DNA of 6,571 nucleotides. Origin: UBA2289 sp041677365 (GTDB taxonomy: Bacteria > Bacillota_I > Bacilli_A > Izemoplasmatales > Hujiaoplasmataceae). The notes beneath the pieces were generated by a model that saw only the letters and a program-made list of their open reading frames with translations, made no database searches and was not told the DNA's origin. Positions 1-5,859 of this stretch are shown here, one piece after another (position 1 is the stretch's first letter; every line of letters begins with the position of its first letter). The DNA lies in contig JBAYQC010000081.1 in NCBI GenBank assembly GCA_041677365.1, positions 1 to 6,571 on the forward strand, read 5' to 3'. The translations under genes and the position numbers were made by a program.

Positions 1-67
1 AATGTAGAAAATTCACAGCGCCTATAACATTATATTAAGTTTTATTGTTTAAAAAATCAATTCAAAA

Positions 68-76
68 GAGAAAGGA
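68..76 (+). promoter_or_regulatory. Displaced Shine-Dalgarno sequence for serS
   Basis: GAGAAAGGA contains AAAGGA (71-76), a 6-nt match to the 16S anti-Shine-Dalgarno. It lies 51 nt before the serS ATG, far beyond normal spacing. The perfect hairpin at 80-118 lies in between; if it is folded, only 3 + 9 unpaired nucleotides remain between this site and the ATG. The 9 nt directly before the ATG (aagaataaa) contain no good Shine-Dalgarno. Whether ribosomes use this site is inference. Confidence 0.4.
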
Positions 77-79
77 TAA

Positions 80-118
80 GTATACTCAAAACAATAAAAC
101 TATCTATTTTGAGTATAC
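80..118 (+). repeat. Perfect 12-bp inverted repeat (hairpin) in the serS leader
   Basis: Positions 80-91 (GTATACTCAAAA) are exactly complementary to 107-118 (TTTTGAGTATAC), with a 15-nt A/U-rich loop at 92-106. In RNA this would be a 12-bp stem ending 9 nt before the serS ATG. No T-run follows it, so it is not an intrinsic terminator. It could be an mRNA structure controlling or bridging serS translation, or a DNA operator. Sequence and pairing are observed; the role is inferred. Confidence 0.75.
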
Positions 119-127
119 AAGAATAAA

Positions 128-1405
128 ATGTTAGATATTGAGATGATTATGAGCAATCCCGAATTAGTTAAAAAAGCGCTTCTTAAAAGAGGTTTTGAGG
201 TTGATTTTTCTGGGTTGATTGAATTAAGACAAAAACGCAGTGAGTTACTAAAGAAAATTGAAGAAGTTAGAGCGTTAAGAAATAAGCTCTCTAAAAGCAT
301 CGGTGAGTATAAACGGATGAAAAAAGATACAACTGAACTTTTTGCAGAGATTGAAAAAATAAAAGATTCAGTTGTTAGAGATGAAGAAGTTTTAAAAGAA
401 ACTGAAGAGAAGATAAAAACTTTTCTTTTAAAGATTCCTAATATACCAGATGAAGATTTAGTCGCGGGTGATAAAGAAGGTAATGTGGTTGTATCGGTTA
501 ATAAAGATCAACCTAATTTTGATTTTCCCATTAAAGATCATGTTGAATTAGCAACTTCATTAGGAATCATCGATTATGAAAGAGCAGCTAAGATTAGTGG
601 AAAGGGCACATGGATCTATACAGGTTTAGGTGCGCGTTTAGAGTGGGCATTAATCAATTTCTTTATTGATCAACATATCAAAGATGGATATGAGTTTTTA
701 TTGGTACCACATTTATTAAACTATGAAAGTGGCCTTACTGCTGGACAATTTCCTAAATTTGAAGAGGATGTATTTTGGTTAGAAGATGAACAACCGAAAA
801 AGTTCTTATTACCTACAGCCGAGACAGCCTTGATTAATGTTCATAGAAATGAAATTTTAAATGAAGATGAACTACCTAAGAAGTATTTTTCTTACACACC
901 ATGTTACCGAAAGGAAGCTGGAAGTTATCGCTCTGAAGAAAGAGGAATGATTCGTGGATATCAGTTTAATAAAGTTGAGATGGTACAATTTACAACTGAA
1001 GAAAATTCTGATGATGCTTTTTTAGAGTTAATGATAAAAGCAGAATCCTTAATGAAGATGTTAGGGCTTCATTATCAGGTTTCAAAATTAGCAGCTGGAG
1101 ATGTGAGCTTTGCGATGGCAAGAACTTTTGATATTGAAGTTTGGTTACCAAGCATCAAAATTTACAAAGAAGTAAGCTCTGTTAGTAACTCCCGAACCTT
1201 CCAAGCAAGAAGGGGAATGATTAGGTATAGAAACAAGAATAATGAAATTGAATATTGTCACACTTTAAACGGCTCGGGATTAGCCACATCTAGACTTTTA
1301 CCAGCAATTTTGGAACAGAACCAACAAGCGGATGGGTCAGTTAAAATTCCCGATGTTTTAGTACCGTATTTAGGAGGAATCACGCATTTAAAAAAGGTGA
1401 AATAA
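128..1405 (+). CDS. serS: Seryl-tRNA synthetase (class II), divergent sequence type
   Basis: This enzyme activates serine with ATP and charges tRNA-Ser (and tRNA-Sec where present) in the cytoplasm. The 425 residues match the usual bacterial length. The N-terminus (MLDIEMIMSNPELV) is typical of SerRS and is followed by the long antiparallel coiled coil that grips the tRNA-Ser variable arm (about residues 28-105). The catalytic domain shows the TAE serine-binding loop (T230-E232), class II motif 2 with R261 and E263 in YRKEAGSYRSEERG, E348 in the KEVSSVSN stretch, and motif 3 GSGLATSR with R389. Oddities: the family's SSCSN is SSVSN here, the DFQARR stretch reads TFQARR, and motif 3 has TSR rather than the common VGR. 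This makes it a divergent but intact version, possibly a paralogue. An in-frame TGA at 110-112, with no start codon between it and 128, fixes the start. The alr start codon follows its stop directly. Confidence 0.95.
   Translation: MLDIEMIMSNPELVKKALLKRGFEVDFSGLIELRQKRSELLKKIEEVRALRNKLSKSIGEYKRMKKDTTELFAEIEKIKDSVVRDEEVLKETEEKIKTFLLKIPNIPDEDLVAGDKEGNVVVSVNKDQPNFDFPIKDHVELATSLGIIDYERAAKISGKGTWIYTGLGARLEWALINFFIDQHIKDGYEFLLVPHLLNYESGLTAGQFPKFEEDVFWLEDEQPKKFLLPTAETALINVHRNEILNEDELPKKYFSYTPCYRKEAGSYRSEERGMIRGYQFNKVEMVQFTTEENSDDAFLELMIKAESLMKMLGLHYQVSKLAAGDVSFAMARTFDIEVWLPSIKIYKEVSSVSNSRTFQARRGMIRYRNKNNEIEYCHTLNGSGLATSRLLPAILEQNQQADGSVKIPDVLVPYLGGITHLKKVK
1393..1400 (+). promoter_or_regulatory. Shine-Dalgarno of alr inside the end of serS
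   Basis: AAAGGTGA lies within the last codons of serS, 5 nt before the alr ATG at 1406. Because the serS TAA and the alr ATG abut with no gap, ribosomes ending serS can restart on alr, which suggests translational coupling. Confidence 0.6.
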
Positions 1406-2506
1406 ATGGAAAATGATCGTTTGAGAGTTGTGGTTGACTTAGATAATTTAGTGCATAATTACAACTTATTAAAAGAATTAAATAAAGGCGATGTAATCGC
1501 TGTGGTTAAGGCTGATGCTTATGGGCACGGTTCCATTAACTGCGCTTTACATCTAGAGAATAATGGCTGTAATTTTTTTGCGGTAACATGTCTTGCAGAA
1601 GCTGTTGAGTTAAGAAATTCAGGAGTTAAGTCGCCGATTTTAATCTTTGGAAAAACTGATGTAAAAAATGCGTCAATCTTAAACGAATTTAAATTAATCC
1701 AAACTGTGGACTCTTTAGAATATGCTAAAGCTTTAAATGAAAAAAACTACCAAATACAAATTCATCTAAATATCGATACCGCTATGTCAAGACTGGGAAT
1801 TAGGTTACATAAAAATATTGATTTAGAAAACGCTGTTAATGAAGTCAAAATGATTGATAAATTAGACAATTTGCGTTTGAAAGGAATTTATACTCATTTT
1901 GCTGACGCTGACAAGGATCTTGATTTCACTATTAATCAGAAACAACTTTTAAAAAAACTATTAAGTAGGTTAAATGATTTAGGTTTAGACTATGGTATTG
2001 TTCATTTGTCGAACAGTGCAGGGATAGTAGAGTTAAACAATGAAGAAAACTATCTTGCTAGAAGTGGTATAGCTTTATACGGATACCCTCCTGTAAAATC
2101 TGAACATAATTTTAAAGTAGTAGCTGAAGAATTTGCAAAAGTAATAGCGATAAGAGATATTAATAAAAATGATTCGGTAAGTTATAACCGAACCTTCATA
2201 GCCGAGCATGACATGAAGATAGCTACAATTGCCATCGGGTATGCCGATGGATATCCACGGATTTTAAGCAATAATGATTATTTCTACTACAAAGGCAACA
2301 AATTAAACGTAATCGGACGCGTTTGTATGGGCTTAACAATTGTTGATATAAGTGGAGTCGATATTAGCATTGGCGATGAAGTAGAAATATTTGGAAAAAA
2401 TAAACCTTTAGAGTTAATGGCAAAGAATGCTCAAACAATAACCTATGAGTTGTTGACAAATCTTTCAAAGCCTAGAGTTTTAAAAGAATATAAAACAAAA
2501 AGTTGA
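1406..2506 (+). CDS. alr: Alanine racemase, PLP-dependent
   Basis: This cytoplasmic enzyme interconverts L- and D-alanine and supplies D-Ala for peptidoglycan. The 366 residues are normal for the family. An N-terminal TIM barrel (about 1-235) carries the PLP-binding lysine K35 in VVKADAYGHG and R219 in ARSGIALYG, the arginine that contacts the PLP pyridine nitrogen. The C-terminal beta domain (about 236-366) carries the second catalytic base, Y260 in SVSYNRTF, then IGYADGYPR and GRVCM. Unusual: the aspartate that normally follows CM (CMDQ-type motif) is G309 (CMGLT), the Pro of RPG is Ser, and the VSYG motif has Asn for Gly. All core catalytic residues remain, so activity is likely; serine racemase activity cannot be excluded. 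It forms a zero-gap operon with serS and ends against pdxT, whose pathway makes its cofactor. Confidence 0.93.
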   Translation: MENDRLRVVVDLDNLVHNYNLLKELNKGDVIAVVKADAYGHGSINCALHLENNGCNFFAVTCLAEAVELRNSGVKSPILIFGKTDVKNASILNEFKLIQTVDSLEYAKALNEKNYQIQIHLNIDTAMSRLGIRLHKNIDLENAVNEVKMIDKLDNLRLKGIYTHFADADKDLDFTINQKQLLKKLLSRLNDLGLDYGIVHLSNSAGIVELNNEENYLARSGIALYGYPPVKSEHNFKVVAEEFAKVIAIRDINKNDSVSYNRTFIAEHDMKIATIAIGYADGYPRILSNNDYFYYKGNKLNVIGRVCMGLTIVDISGVDISIGDEVEIFGKNKPLELMAKNAQTITYELLTNLSKPRVLKEYKTKS

Positions 2507-2524
2507 CCTGAGTCAACTTTTTTT
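2497..2524. terminator. Compact bidirectional intrinsic terminator between alr and pdxT
   Basis: AAAAAGTTGAC (2497-2507) pairs with GTCAACTTTTT (2512-2522) around a 4-nt loop (CTGA). A run of seven T (2518-2524) serves the plus strand, and the A-rich left arm gives a U-rich tail on the minus strand. The hairpin includes the alr stop codon (TGA, 2504-2506) and its T-run reaches the pdxT stop (complement of 2523-2525). One structure therefore probably ends both convergent transcripts within a 16-nt intergenic gap. Confidence 0.8.
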
Positions 2525-3098
2525 AATGTTTAGATTTATTTTTTATCATGTCAATGAAATATTCATGGATTGATAAATCGGAAGTTAATTCTGGGTGAAA
2601 AGCAGTTGCTAATTGATATTGATCTCTAGCTGCGACAATCTTACCATCTACAGTAGCTAGAATTTCTACACCTTCACCAACGCTTTCAATGTAAGGTGCA
2701 CGAATAAAGACCAAAGGAACTTCCTTTTTATTGAATTTATCAACTGTTCTAAATGAACCTAATTGTTTTCCATAAGCATTTTTTATCGCTACAATATTCA
2801 TGGTACTTAGAAAATTCATCTTGTGATTGGTAATCTCTTTAGCTAGTAGTAACAAACCAGCACAAGTACCAAATATAGGCATCCCTTGCTTAATTTGTTT
2901 TTTTAACCAAGGTTCTAATTTTAGATCATGAAGCAGTTTATACATTGTGGTGCTTTCACCACCGGGTAATACTAATCCATCGAAATCATCTCTTAAGTCT
3001 TTGGAGTTTCTAATCTCGTAAGTTTTGACTCCTAATTTTTCAAGCATTCTAATATGTTCAATGAAGGCGCCTTGTAAAGCGAAAACTCCAATTTGCAT
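2523..3098 (-). CDS. pdxT: PLP synthase glutaminase subunit PdxT
   Basis: This is the class I glutamine amidotransferase of the DXP-independent vitamin B6 pathway. It hydrolyses glutamine and channels ammonia into PdxS. The 191 residues match the family. The nucleophile C79 lies in FGTCAGL, and H168 and E170 in FHPEL complete the catalytic triad. The N-terminal IGVFALQGAF and the LPGGEST loop (44-50) are characteristic. The family's RN..GRQ motif reads KN..GKQ here (K106, K111), two conservative changes. Its ATG lies 2 nt after the pdxS stop, and an AGAGGA ribosome site (complement of 3107-3112) sits in the last pdxS codons. The two subunits are therefore co-transcribed and probably translationally coupled, as expected for partners of one complex. 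Confidence 0.97.
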   Translation of the reverse strand: MQIGVFALQGAFIEHIRMLEKLGVKTYEIRNSKDLRDDFDGLVLPGGESTTMYKLLHDLKLEPWLKKQIKQGMPIFGTCAGLLLLAKEITNHKMNFLSTMNIVAIKNAYGKQLGSFRTVDKFNKKEVPLVFIRAPYIESVGEGVEILATVDGKIVAARDQYQLATAFHPELTSDLSIHEYFIDMIKNKSKH

Positions 3099-3100
3099 TT

Positions 3101-3973
3101 TTATTTTCCTCTTTCTGCCATCAAAAGTTCAATTTCTTCTTCGTTAATACCCACCATAGCTTCACCTAAGTTTTCACTAATTTCTGCTAATATTTTAGGA
3201 TCATTATAATTGGTTACAGCTTTTACGATTGCTTGAGCACGTACTTTTGGATTTCCAGATTTAAAGATTCCAGAGCCAACGAAAACTCCTTCAGCTCCAA
3301 GTTGCATCATTAAAGCTGCATCTGCAGGAGTAGCTACCCCACCAGCTGCGAAATTTACTACTGGAAGTTTCCCGTTTTCATGGACGAATTTTAATAAATC
3401 ATAAGGAACTTGAAGTTCTTTGGCTTTATTAAATAATTCGTCTGTTCTTAAAGCTTGAACACTGCGGATTTCTCCTTGAATTAAACGCATATGAGTTACA
3501 GCTTGAACAACATCTCCAGTACCTGGTTCTCCCTTAGTCCTAATCATTGAAGCTCCTTCAGAAATTCTTCTTAAAGCTTCACCAAGATTCTTAGCTCCAC
3601 ATACAAATGGCACAGCAAATTCAGTTTTATCAATATGATAAATATTGTCTGCAGGAGAAAGAACTTCGCTTTCGTCAATATAATCGATTTCTAAAGCTTC
3701 TAGTATTTGCGCTTCTACAAAATGACCAATTCTGACCTTTGCCATAACTGGAATTGAAACTGTGGCTTGAATCTCTTTGATTAGTTTTGGGTCACTCATA
3801 CGTGAAACCCCACCAGCAGCCCTAATATCCGCGGGAATTCTTTCTAAAGCCATTACGGCACAAGCTCCTGCTTCTTCAGCGATTTTAGCTTGCTCGGCGT
3901 TAGTAACATCCATAATAACTCCGCCTTTTAACATTTGTGCTAACTCTTTGTTTAATTGATAACGATCATTCAT
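3101..3973 (-). CDS. pdxS: PLP synthase lyase subunit PdxS
   Basis: PdxS condenses ribose 5-phosphate, glyceraldehyde 3-phosphate and PdxT-derived ammonia into pyridoxal 5'-phosphate. The 290 residues form a (beta/alpha)8 barrel that assembles into a dodecamer decorated by PdxT. The lysines that hold the covalent intermediates are present: K79 in PVMAKVRIGH and K147 in RTKGEPGTG, together with D22 in GGVIMDVT. The highly conserved stretches ALERIPADIRAAGGVSRM, NFAAGGVATPADAA and GVFVGSGIFKS are intact. The C-terminus is short (LLMAERGK instead of a tail ending in GW). A GTGAGGA ribosome site (complement of 3981-3987) sits 7 nt before the ATG. It is transcribed divergently from pdxR, the usual arrangement for PdxR-controlled pdxST operons. 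Confidence 0.98.
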   Translation of the reverse strand: MNDRYQLNKELAQMLKGGVIMDVTNAEQAKIAEEAGACAVMALERIPADIRAAGGVSRMSDPKLIKEIQATVSIPVMAKVRIGHFVEAQILEALEIDYIDESEVLSPADNIYHIDKTEFAVPFVCGAKNLGEALRRISEGASMIRTKGEPGTGDVVQAVTHMRLIQGEIRSVQALRTDELFNKAKELQVPYDLLKFVHENGKLPVVNFAAGGVATPADAALMMQLGAEGVFVGSGIFKSGNPKVRAQAIVKAVTNYNDPKILAEISENLGEAMVGINEEEIELLMAERGK

Positions 3974-3993
3974 CTTATTTTCCTCACTTTCGC

Positions 3994-4022
3994 TTGACTA
4001 AAGTATATATTTCAATTATATT
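3994..4022 (+). promoter_or_regulatory. Probable sigma-A promoter of pdxR
   Basis: TTGACT (3994-3999) and TATATT (4017-4022) are separated by exactly 17 bp; each matches the consensus at five of six positions. The -10 overlaps the minus-strand -10 of pdxST, so the two promoters physically compete. PdxR bound here could repress its own gene while activating pdxST, as described for several MocR-family regulators. That control is inferred. Confidence 0.6.
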
Positions 4023-4028
4023 ATACTT
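4001..4028. promoter_or_regulatory. Candidate PdxR operator: 7-bp dyad spaced two helical turns
   Basis: AAGTATA (4001-4007) and its exact inverse TATACTT (4022-4028) have centres 21 bp apart, putting both half-sites on the same DNA face. The dyad spans the overlapping pdxR and pdxST -10 elements. The symmetry is observed. That PdxR, a dimer with two winged-helix domains, binds it is an inference from position; AT-rich DNA can give such repeats by chance. Confidence 0.4.
4015..4025 (-). promoter_or_regulatory. Probable pdxST promoter -10 region with weak -35
   Basis: Read on the minus strand, TATAATATAAT contains two overlapping perfect -10 hexamers (4020-4025 and 4015-4020). At 17-bp spacing from the first, the -35 position (4043-4048) reads ATTTTA, a poor match to TTGACA. 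A good -10 with a poor -35 is what an activator-dependent promoter looks like, and PdxR proteins are known to activate pdxST. The start site is not proven. Confidence 0.5.
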
Positions 4029-4035
4029 GTAACTG

Positions 4036-4050
4036 GTATCTTTAAAATAC
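4036..4050. promoter_or_regulatory. Candidate regulator-binding palindrome at the pdxST -35 region
   Basis: GTATCTTTAAAATAC is a 15-bp palindrome with one mismatched pair. It covers the weak -35 of the pdxST promoter, where an activator would touch RNA polymerase. It is a second candidate PdxR box, and its TATC/ATAC ends differ from the TATACTT dyad next to it. The assignment is inferred from position. Confidence 0.35.
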
Positions 4051-4065
4051 TCAGATTAGTTAAAA

Positions 4066-4074
4066 AGAAAGGGG
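4066..4074 (+). promoter_or_regulatory. Shine-Dalgarno of pdxR
   Basis: AGAAAGGGG ends 8 nt before the ATG at 4083. This purine-rich site supports that start, which also gives the standard GntR-domain N-terminus. Confidence 0.65.
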
Positions 4075-4082
4075 TCAGTTTA

Positions 4083-5486
4083 ATGTTAACATTTTTTTTA
4101 GATAAAAACAGCGAAATTCCCCTTTATGAACAGCTTTACCAAGCGATTAAAACCGCAATAATAAATCAAGAACTGTCAAAAGATGAAAAATTACCTTCTA
4201 AACGTAAATTAAGTGCTCACTTAGAAATATCTTTAACAACTGTCGAAACTGCCTACTCGCAATTATTAGCAGAAGGTTATATAAAATCCATACCAAAGGT
4301 GGGATTTTTCATTGCGACAACTGTCGACTTATCCTTTAATAAGAAGATTATAAAAGCAAAAAAATATATTTCTGAAAAGCAAAAAAAGTATCTTATCGAT
4401 TTTAAGACAAACCAAGTTGATGATAAACTATTTCCTTACGAGCGACTAGCAAAGATAGAAAGAGAAGTTATTTTAGATAAACTTAATAATCAAATAAATC
4501 AAGGAGAAATGTTTGGATGTTATGAGTTTAGAAGTAAAATATCAGATATTCTTTTTGCTTATCGTGGAATTCAAGCTAAACCGGAACAGATAATTATCGG
4601 AAGTGGATCAGAAGGCCTACTAGCTTTATTGGTGATGTTATTAGGACGAAATAAAACCTTTGCGGTAGAAAACCCATCATATATTAAAAATTTTAAACTT
4701 TATCAGGCTTATGGGTTAAAGGTTAAACCAGTTGATTTAGATTCTGAAGGCATTTTGATTAATGATTTGCAAAAAAATAAAGTTGATGTAGTTCATACCA
4801 CACCTTCACATCAATTTCCTATGGGAATAATTACCTCAGTATCAAGAAGGCTTGAACTACTTAATTGGGTAAATGCAAAAGATGATCGGTATATAATTGA
4901 AGATGATTATGATAGTGAATTTAGATATTTTGGTACACCAATCCCCGCAATGAAGGGTTTAGATAAACACGATAGAGTAATCTATATGAACTCATTCACA
5001 AAAACCCTTTTTCCCGGACTTAGAATTAGCTTTTTGGTTTTGCCAGAGAGACTTATTAGCAAATACGTTAAGGAGTTCTCATTTCACAGTTCCTCTGTAC
5101 CAATGATAAATCAATTGACAATAGCTGAGTTTATTAGTAGAGGCGAATATGAAAAACATCTTAATCGAATGAAAACAAATTATAAATTTAAACGTGATTA
5201 CTTGCTTAGTCTACTTTACAAATCAACCTTTTCGCAAAAAATATCTGTCAGTGGAGAAGATTCAGGAACTCATTTTCTCCTTAAAATTGAAACTGAAAAA
5301 AGCGAAGACTATTTAATAAAAAATGCTTCTAATATGGGCGTTAGAGTTTATGGCTTGAGTGAGTATTATATAGATAATAACTTAAATGAAAAGTTTAAAA
5401 CCATAGTTATTGGTTATGCTAATCTCACAAAAGAAGATATGATTAAAGGTGTAAGTTTGCTAGAAGAAGCTTGGAAAAATATTTGA
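4083..5486 (+). CDS. pdxR: PdxR, MocR-family (GntR-HTH / aminotransferase) regulator of PLP synthesis
   Basis: This is a cytoplasmic PLP-sensing transcription factor. The 467 residues are standard for the MocR subfamily. Residues 1 to about 80 form the winged helix-turn-helix (LPSKRKLSAHLEISLTTVE, then AEGYIKSIPKVGFF). A Lys-rich linker (about 88-106) leads to a fold-type I aminotransferase domain (about 108-467). The PLP site is intact: K307 in NSFTKTLFPGLR for the Schiff base, D274 and Y276 in IEDDYDSEFRYFG, and the TPSHQFPMG loop. The D-Y-K spacing equals that of GabR. The divergent position against pdxS-pdxT is the basis for calling it PdxR rather than GabR, TauR or another MocR member; no gabT/gabD or taurine genes are nearby. 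It likely activates pdxST and represses itself when PLP is low. Confidence 0.92.
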   Translation: MLTFFLDKNSEIPLYEQLYQAIKTAIINQELSKDEKLPSKRKLSAHLEISLTTVETAYSQLLAEGYIKSIPKVGFFIATTVDLSFNKKIIKAKKYISEKQKKYLIDFKTNQVDDKLFPYERLAKIEREVILDKLNNQINQGEMFGCYEFRSKISDILFAYRGIQAKPEQIIIGSGSEGLLALLVMLLGRNKTFAVENPSYIKNFKLYQAYGLKVKPVDLDSEGILINDLQKNKVDVVHTTPSHQFPMGIITSVSRRLELLNWVNAKDDRYIIEDDYDSEFRYFGTPIPAMKGLDKHDRVIYMNSFTKTLFPGLRISFLVLPERLISKYVKEFSFHSSSVPMINQLTIAEFISRGEYEKHLNRMKTNYKFKRDYLLSLLYKSTFSQKISVSGEDSGTHFLLKIETEKSEDYLIKNASNMGVRVYGLSEYYIDNNLNEKFKTIVIGYANLTKEDMIKGVSLLEEAWKNI

Positions 5487-5501
5487 AATTTTCTCTACTA
5501 A

Positions 5502-5516
5502 ATGTAAGCGCTTTAT
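5502..5516 (+). promoter_or_regulatory. cre-like catabolite control site (CcpA / LacI-family operator)
   Basis: ATGTAAGCGCTTTAT matches the cre consensus WTGWAARCGYWWWCW at 14 of 15 positions (A replaces C at position 14). Its core AAGCGCTT is a perfect palindrome of the type bound by LacI/GalR-family proteins. It lies directly upstream of, and overlaps, the extended -10 motif that follows, so binding would block RNA polymerase. This predicts carbon catabolite repression of the downstream operon; a local LacI-type regulator is an alternative. Confidence 0.7.
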
Positions 5517-5524
5517 GTTAAAAT
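5516..5524 (+). promoter_or_regulatory. Extended -10 promoter for the 2Fe-2S / FAD oxidoreductase operon
   Basis: TGTTAAAAT combines a TGN extension with a -10 hexamer TAAAAT (5519-5524; five of six consensus positions). No good -35 is present (TACTAA at 17-bp spacing), which an extended -10 can compensate. Transcription would start near 5531, just before the ribosome binding region. I see no strong terminator between pdxR and this promoter, so some read-through from pdxR is possible. Confidence 0.5.
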
Positions 5525-5550
5525 AGTTTTTAGGAAAGAGAGAAGAATAA

Positions 5551-5859
5551 ATGAGAGTTGAAAAGCATCCAATATTAGATTTTTCAGGTAAAAAAGAGAT
5601 TCAATTTAGCTTCAATGGAAAAACCTTAATTGGTTACGAAGGTGATACGATAGCTAGTGCATTAGTAGCCAATGATATTATGCATTTTTCTAACAGCGTT
5701 AAACTAAATCGTCCAAGAGGATTCTACTGCGCTATTGGTAATTGTGGCTCTTGTAATATGAAGGTTAATGGTGTTGAGAATGTCAAAACATGTATGACGC
5801 TTCTAAAACCTGATATGGTTGTTGAATCAGAGATAGATGAGGTGTTTATCAATGATTGA
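5551..5859 (+). CDS. Small [2Fe-2S]-binding protein, gamma-type subunit of an amine/imino-acid dehydrogenase
   Basis: This 102-residue ferredoxin-like protein has a Fer2_4-type plant-ferredoxin fold. Four cysteines, C60, C65, C68 and C81, follow the C-x4-C-x2-C-x12-C pattern that binds one [2Fe-2S] cluster. The stretch KLNRPRGFYCAIGNCGSC closely resembles HcnA, the N-terminal part of heterotetrameric sarcosine oxidase alpha, and the small subunits of D-hydroxyproline dehydrogenase and opine oxidase. In such complexes it relays electrons between flavin centres. No signal peptide or membrane segment is seen, so it is cytoplasmic or on the inner membrane face through partners. A purine-rich stretch (AGGAAAGAGAGAAG, 5532-5545) precedes the ATG. 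Its end overlaps the next gene by 8 nt, showing the two are one operon. The substrate is unknown. Confidence 0.85.
   Translation: MRVEKHPILDFSGKKEIQFSFNGKTLIGYEGDTIASALVANDIMHFSNSVKLNRPRGFYCAIGNCGSCNMKVNGVENVKTCMTLLKPDMVVESEIDEVFIND
5839..5844 (+). promoter_or_regulatory. Shine-Dalgarno of the FAD oxidoreductase gene
   Basis: GAGGTG lies 7 nt before the ATG at 5852, inside the end of the 2Fe-2S gene. It supports choosing this start, which places the FAD-binding glycine motif at residues 10-15 as is usual. Confidence 0.65.

Noticed and set aside
80..118. Intrinsic terminator of an upstream gene
   Set aside because: The perfect stem is A/T-rich and is followed by AAGAATAAA, not a T-run, on the plus strand; on the minus strand it is followed by CTTATCC, also not a T-run.
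1..127. T-box riboswitch in front of serS
   Set aside because: serS leaders in low-GC Gram-positives often carry one, but I find no T-box core (AGGGTGG..CCGCG-like) and no terminator hairpin with a T-run in the available 127 nt. A leader extending upstream of the window cannot be excluded, but the T-box core should lie close to the gene.
100..300. 66-residue open frame on the minus strand
   Set aside because: It lies antisense to the serS leader and N-terminal codons and has no family resemblance or convincing ribosome site; it is a shadow of serS.
3777..3959. 60-residue open frame on the plus strand
   Set aside because: It is antisense to the highly conserved N-terminal part of pdxS, with composition explained by that gene.
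4083..5486. GabR or a true aminotransferase instead of PdxR
   Set aside because: The GntR winged-helix domain rules out a plain aminotransferase. The divergent position next to pdxS-pdxT and the lack of GABA genes favour PdxR.
5470..5496. Terminator after pdxR
   Set aside because: GAAAA and TTTTC around the stop codon could form only a 5-bp, mostly A-U stem with no following T-run; too weak to call.
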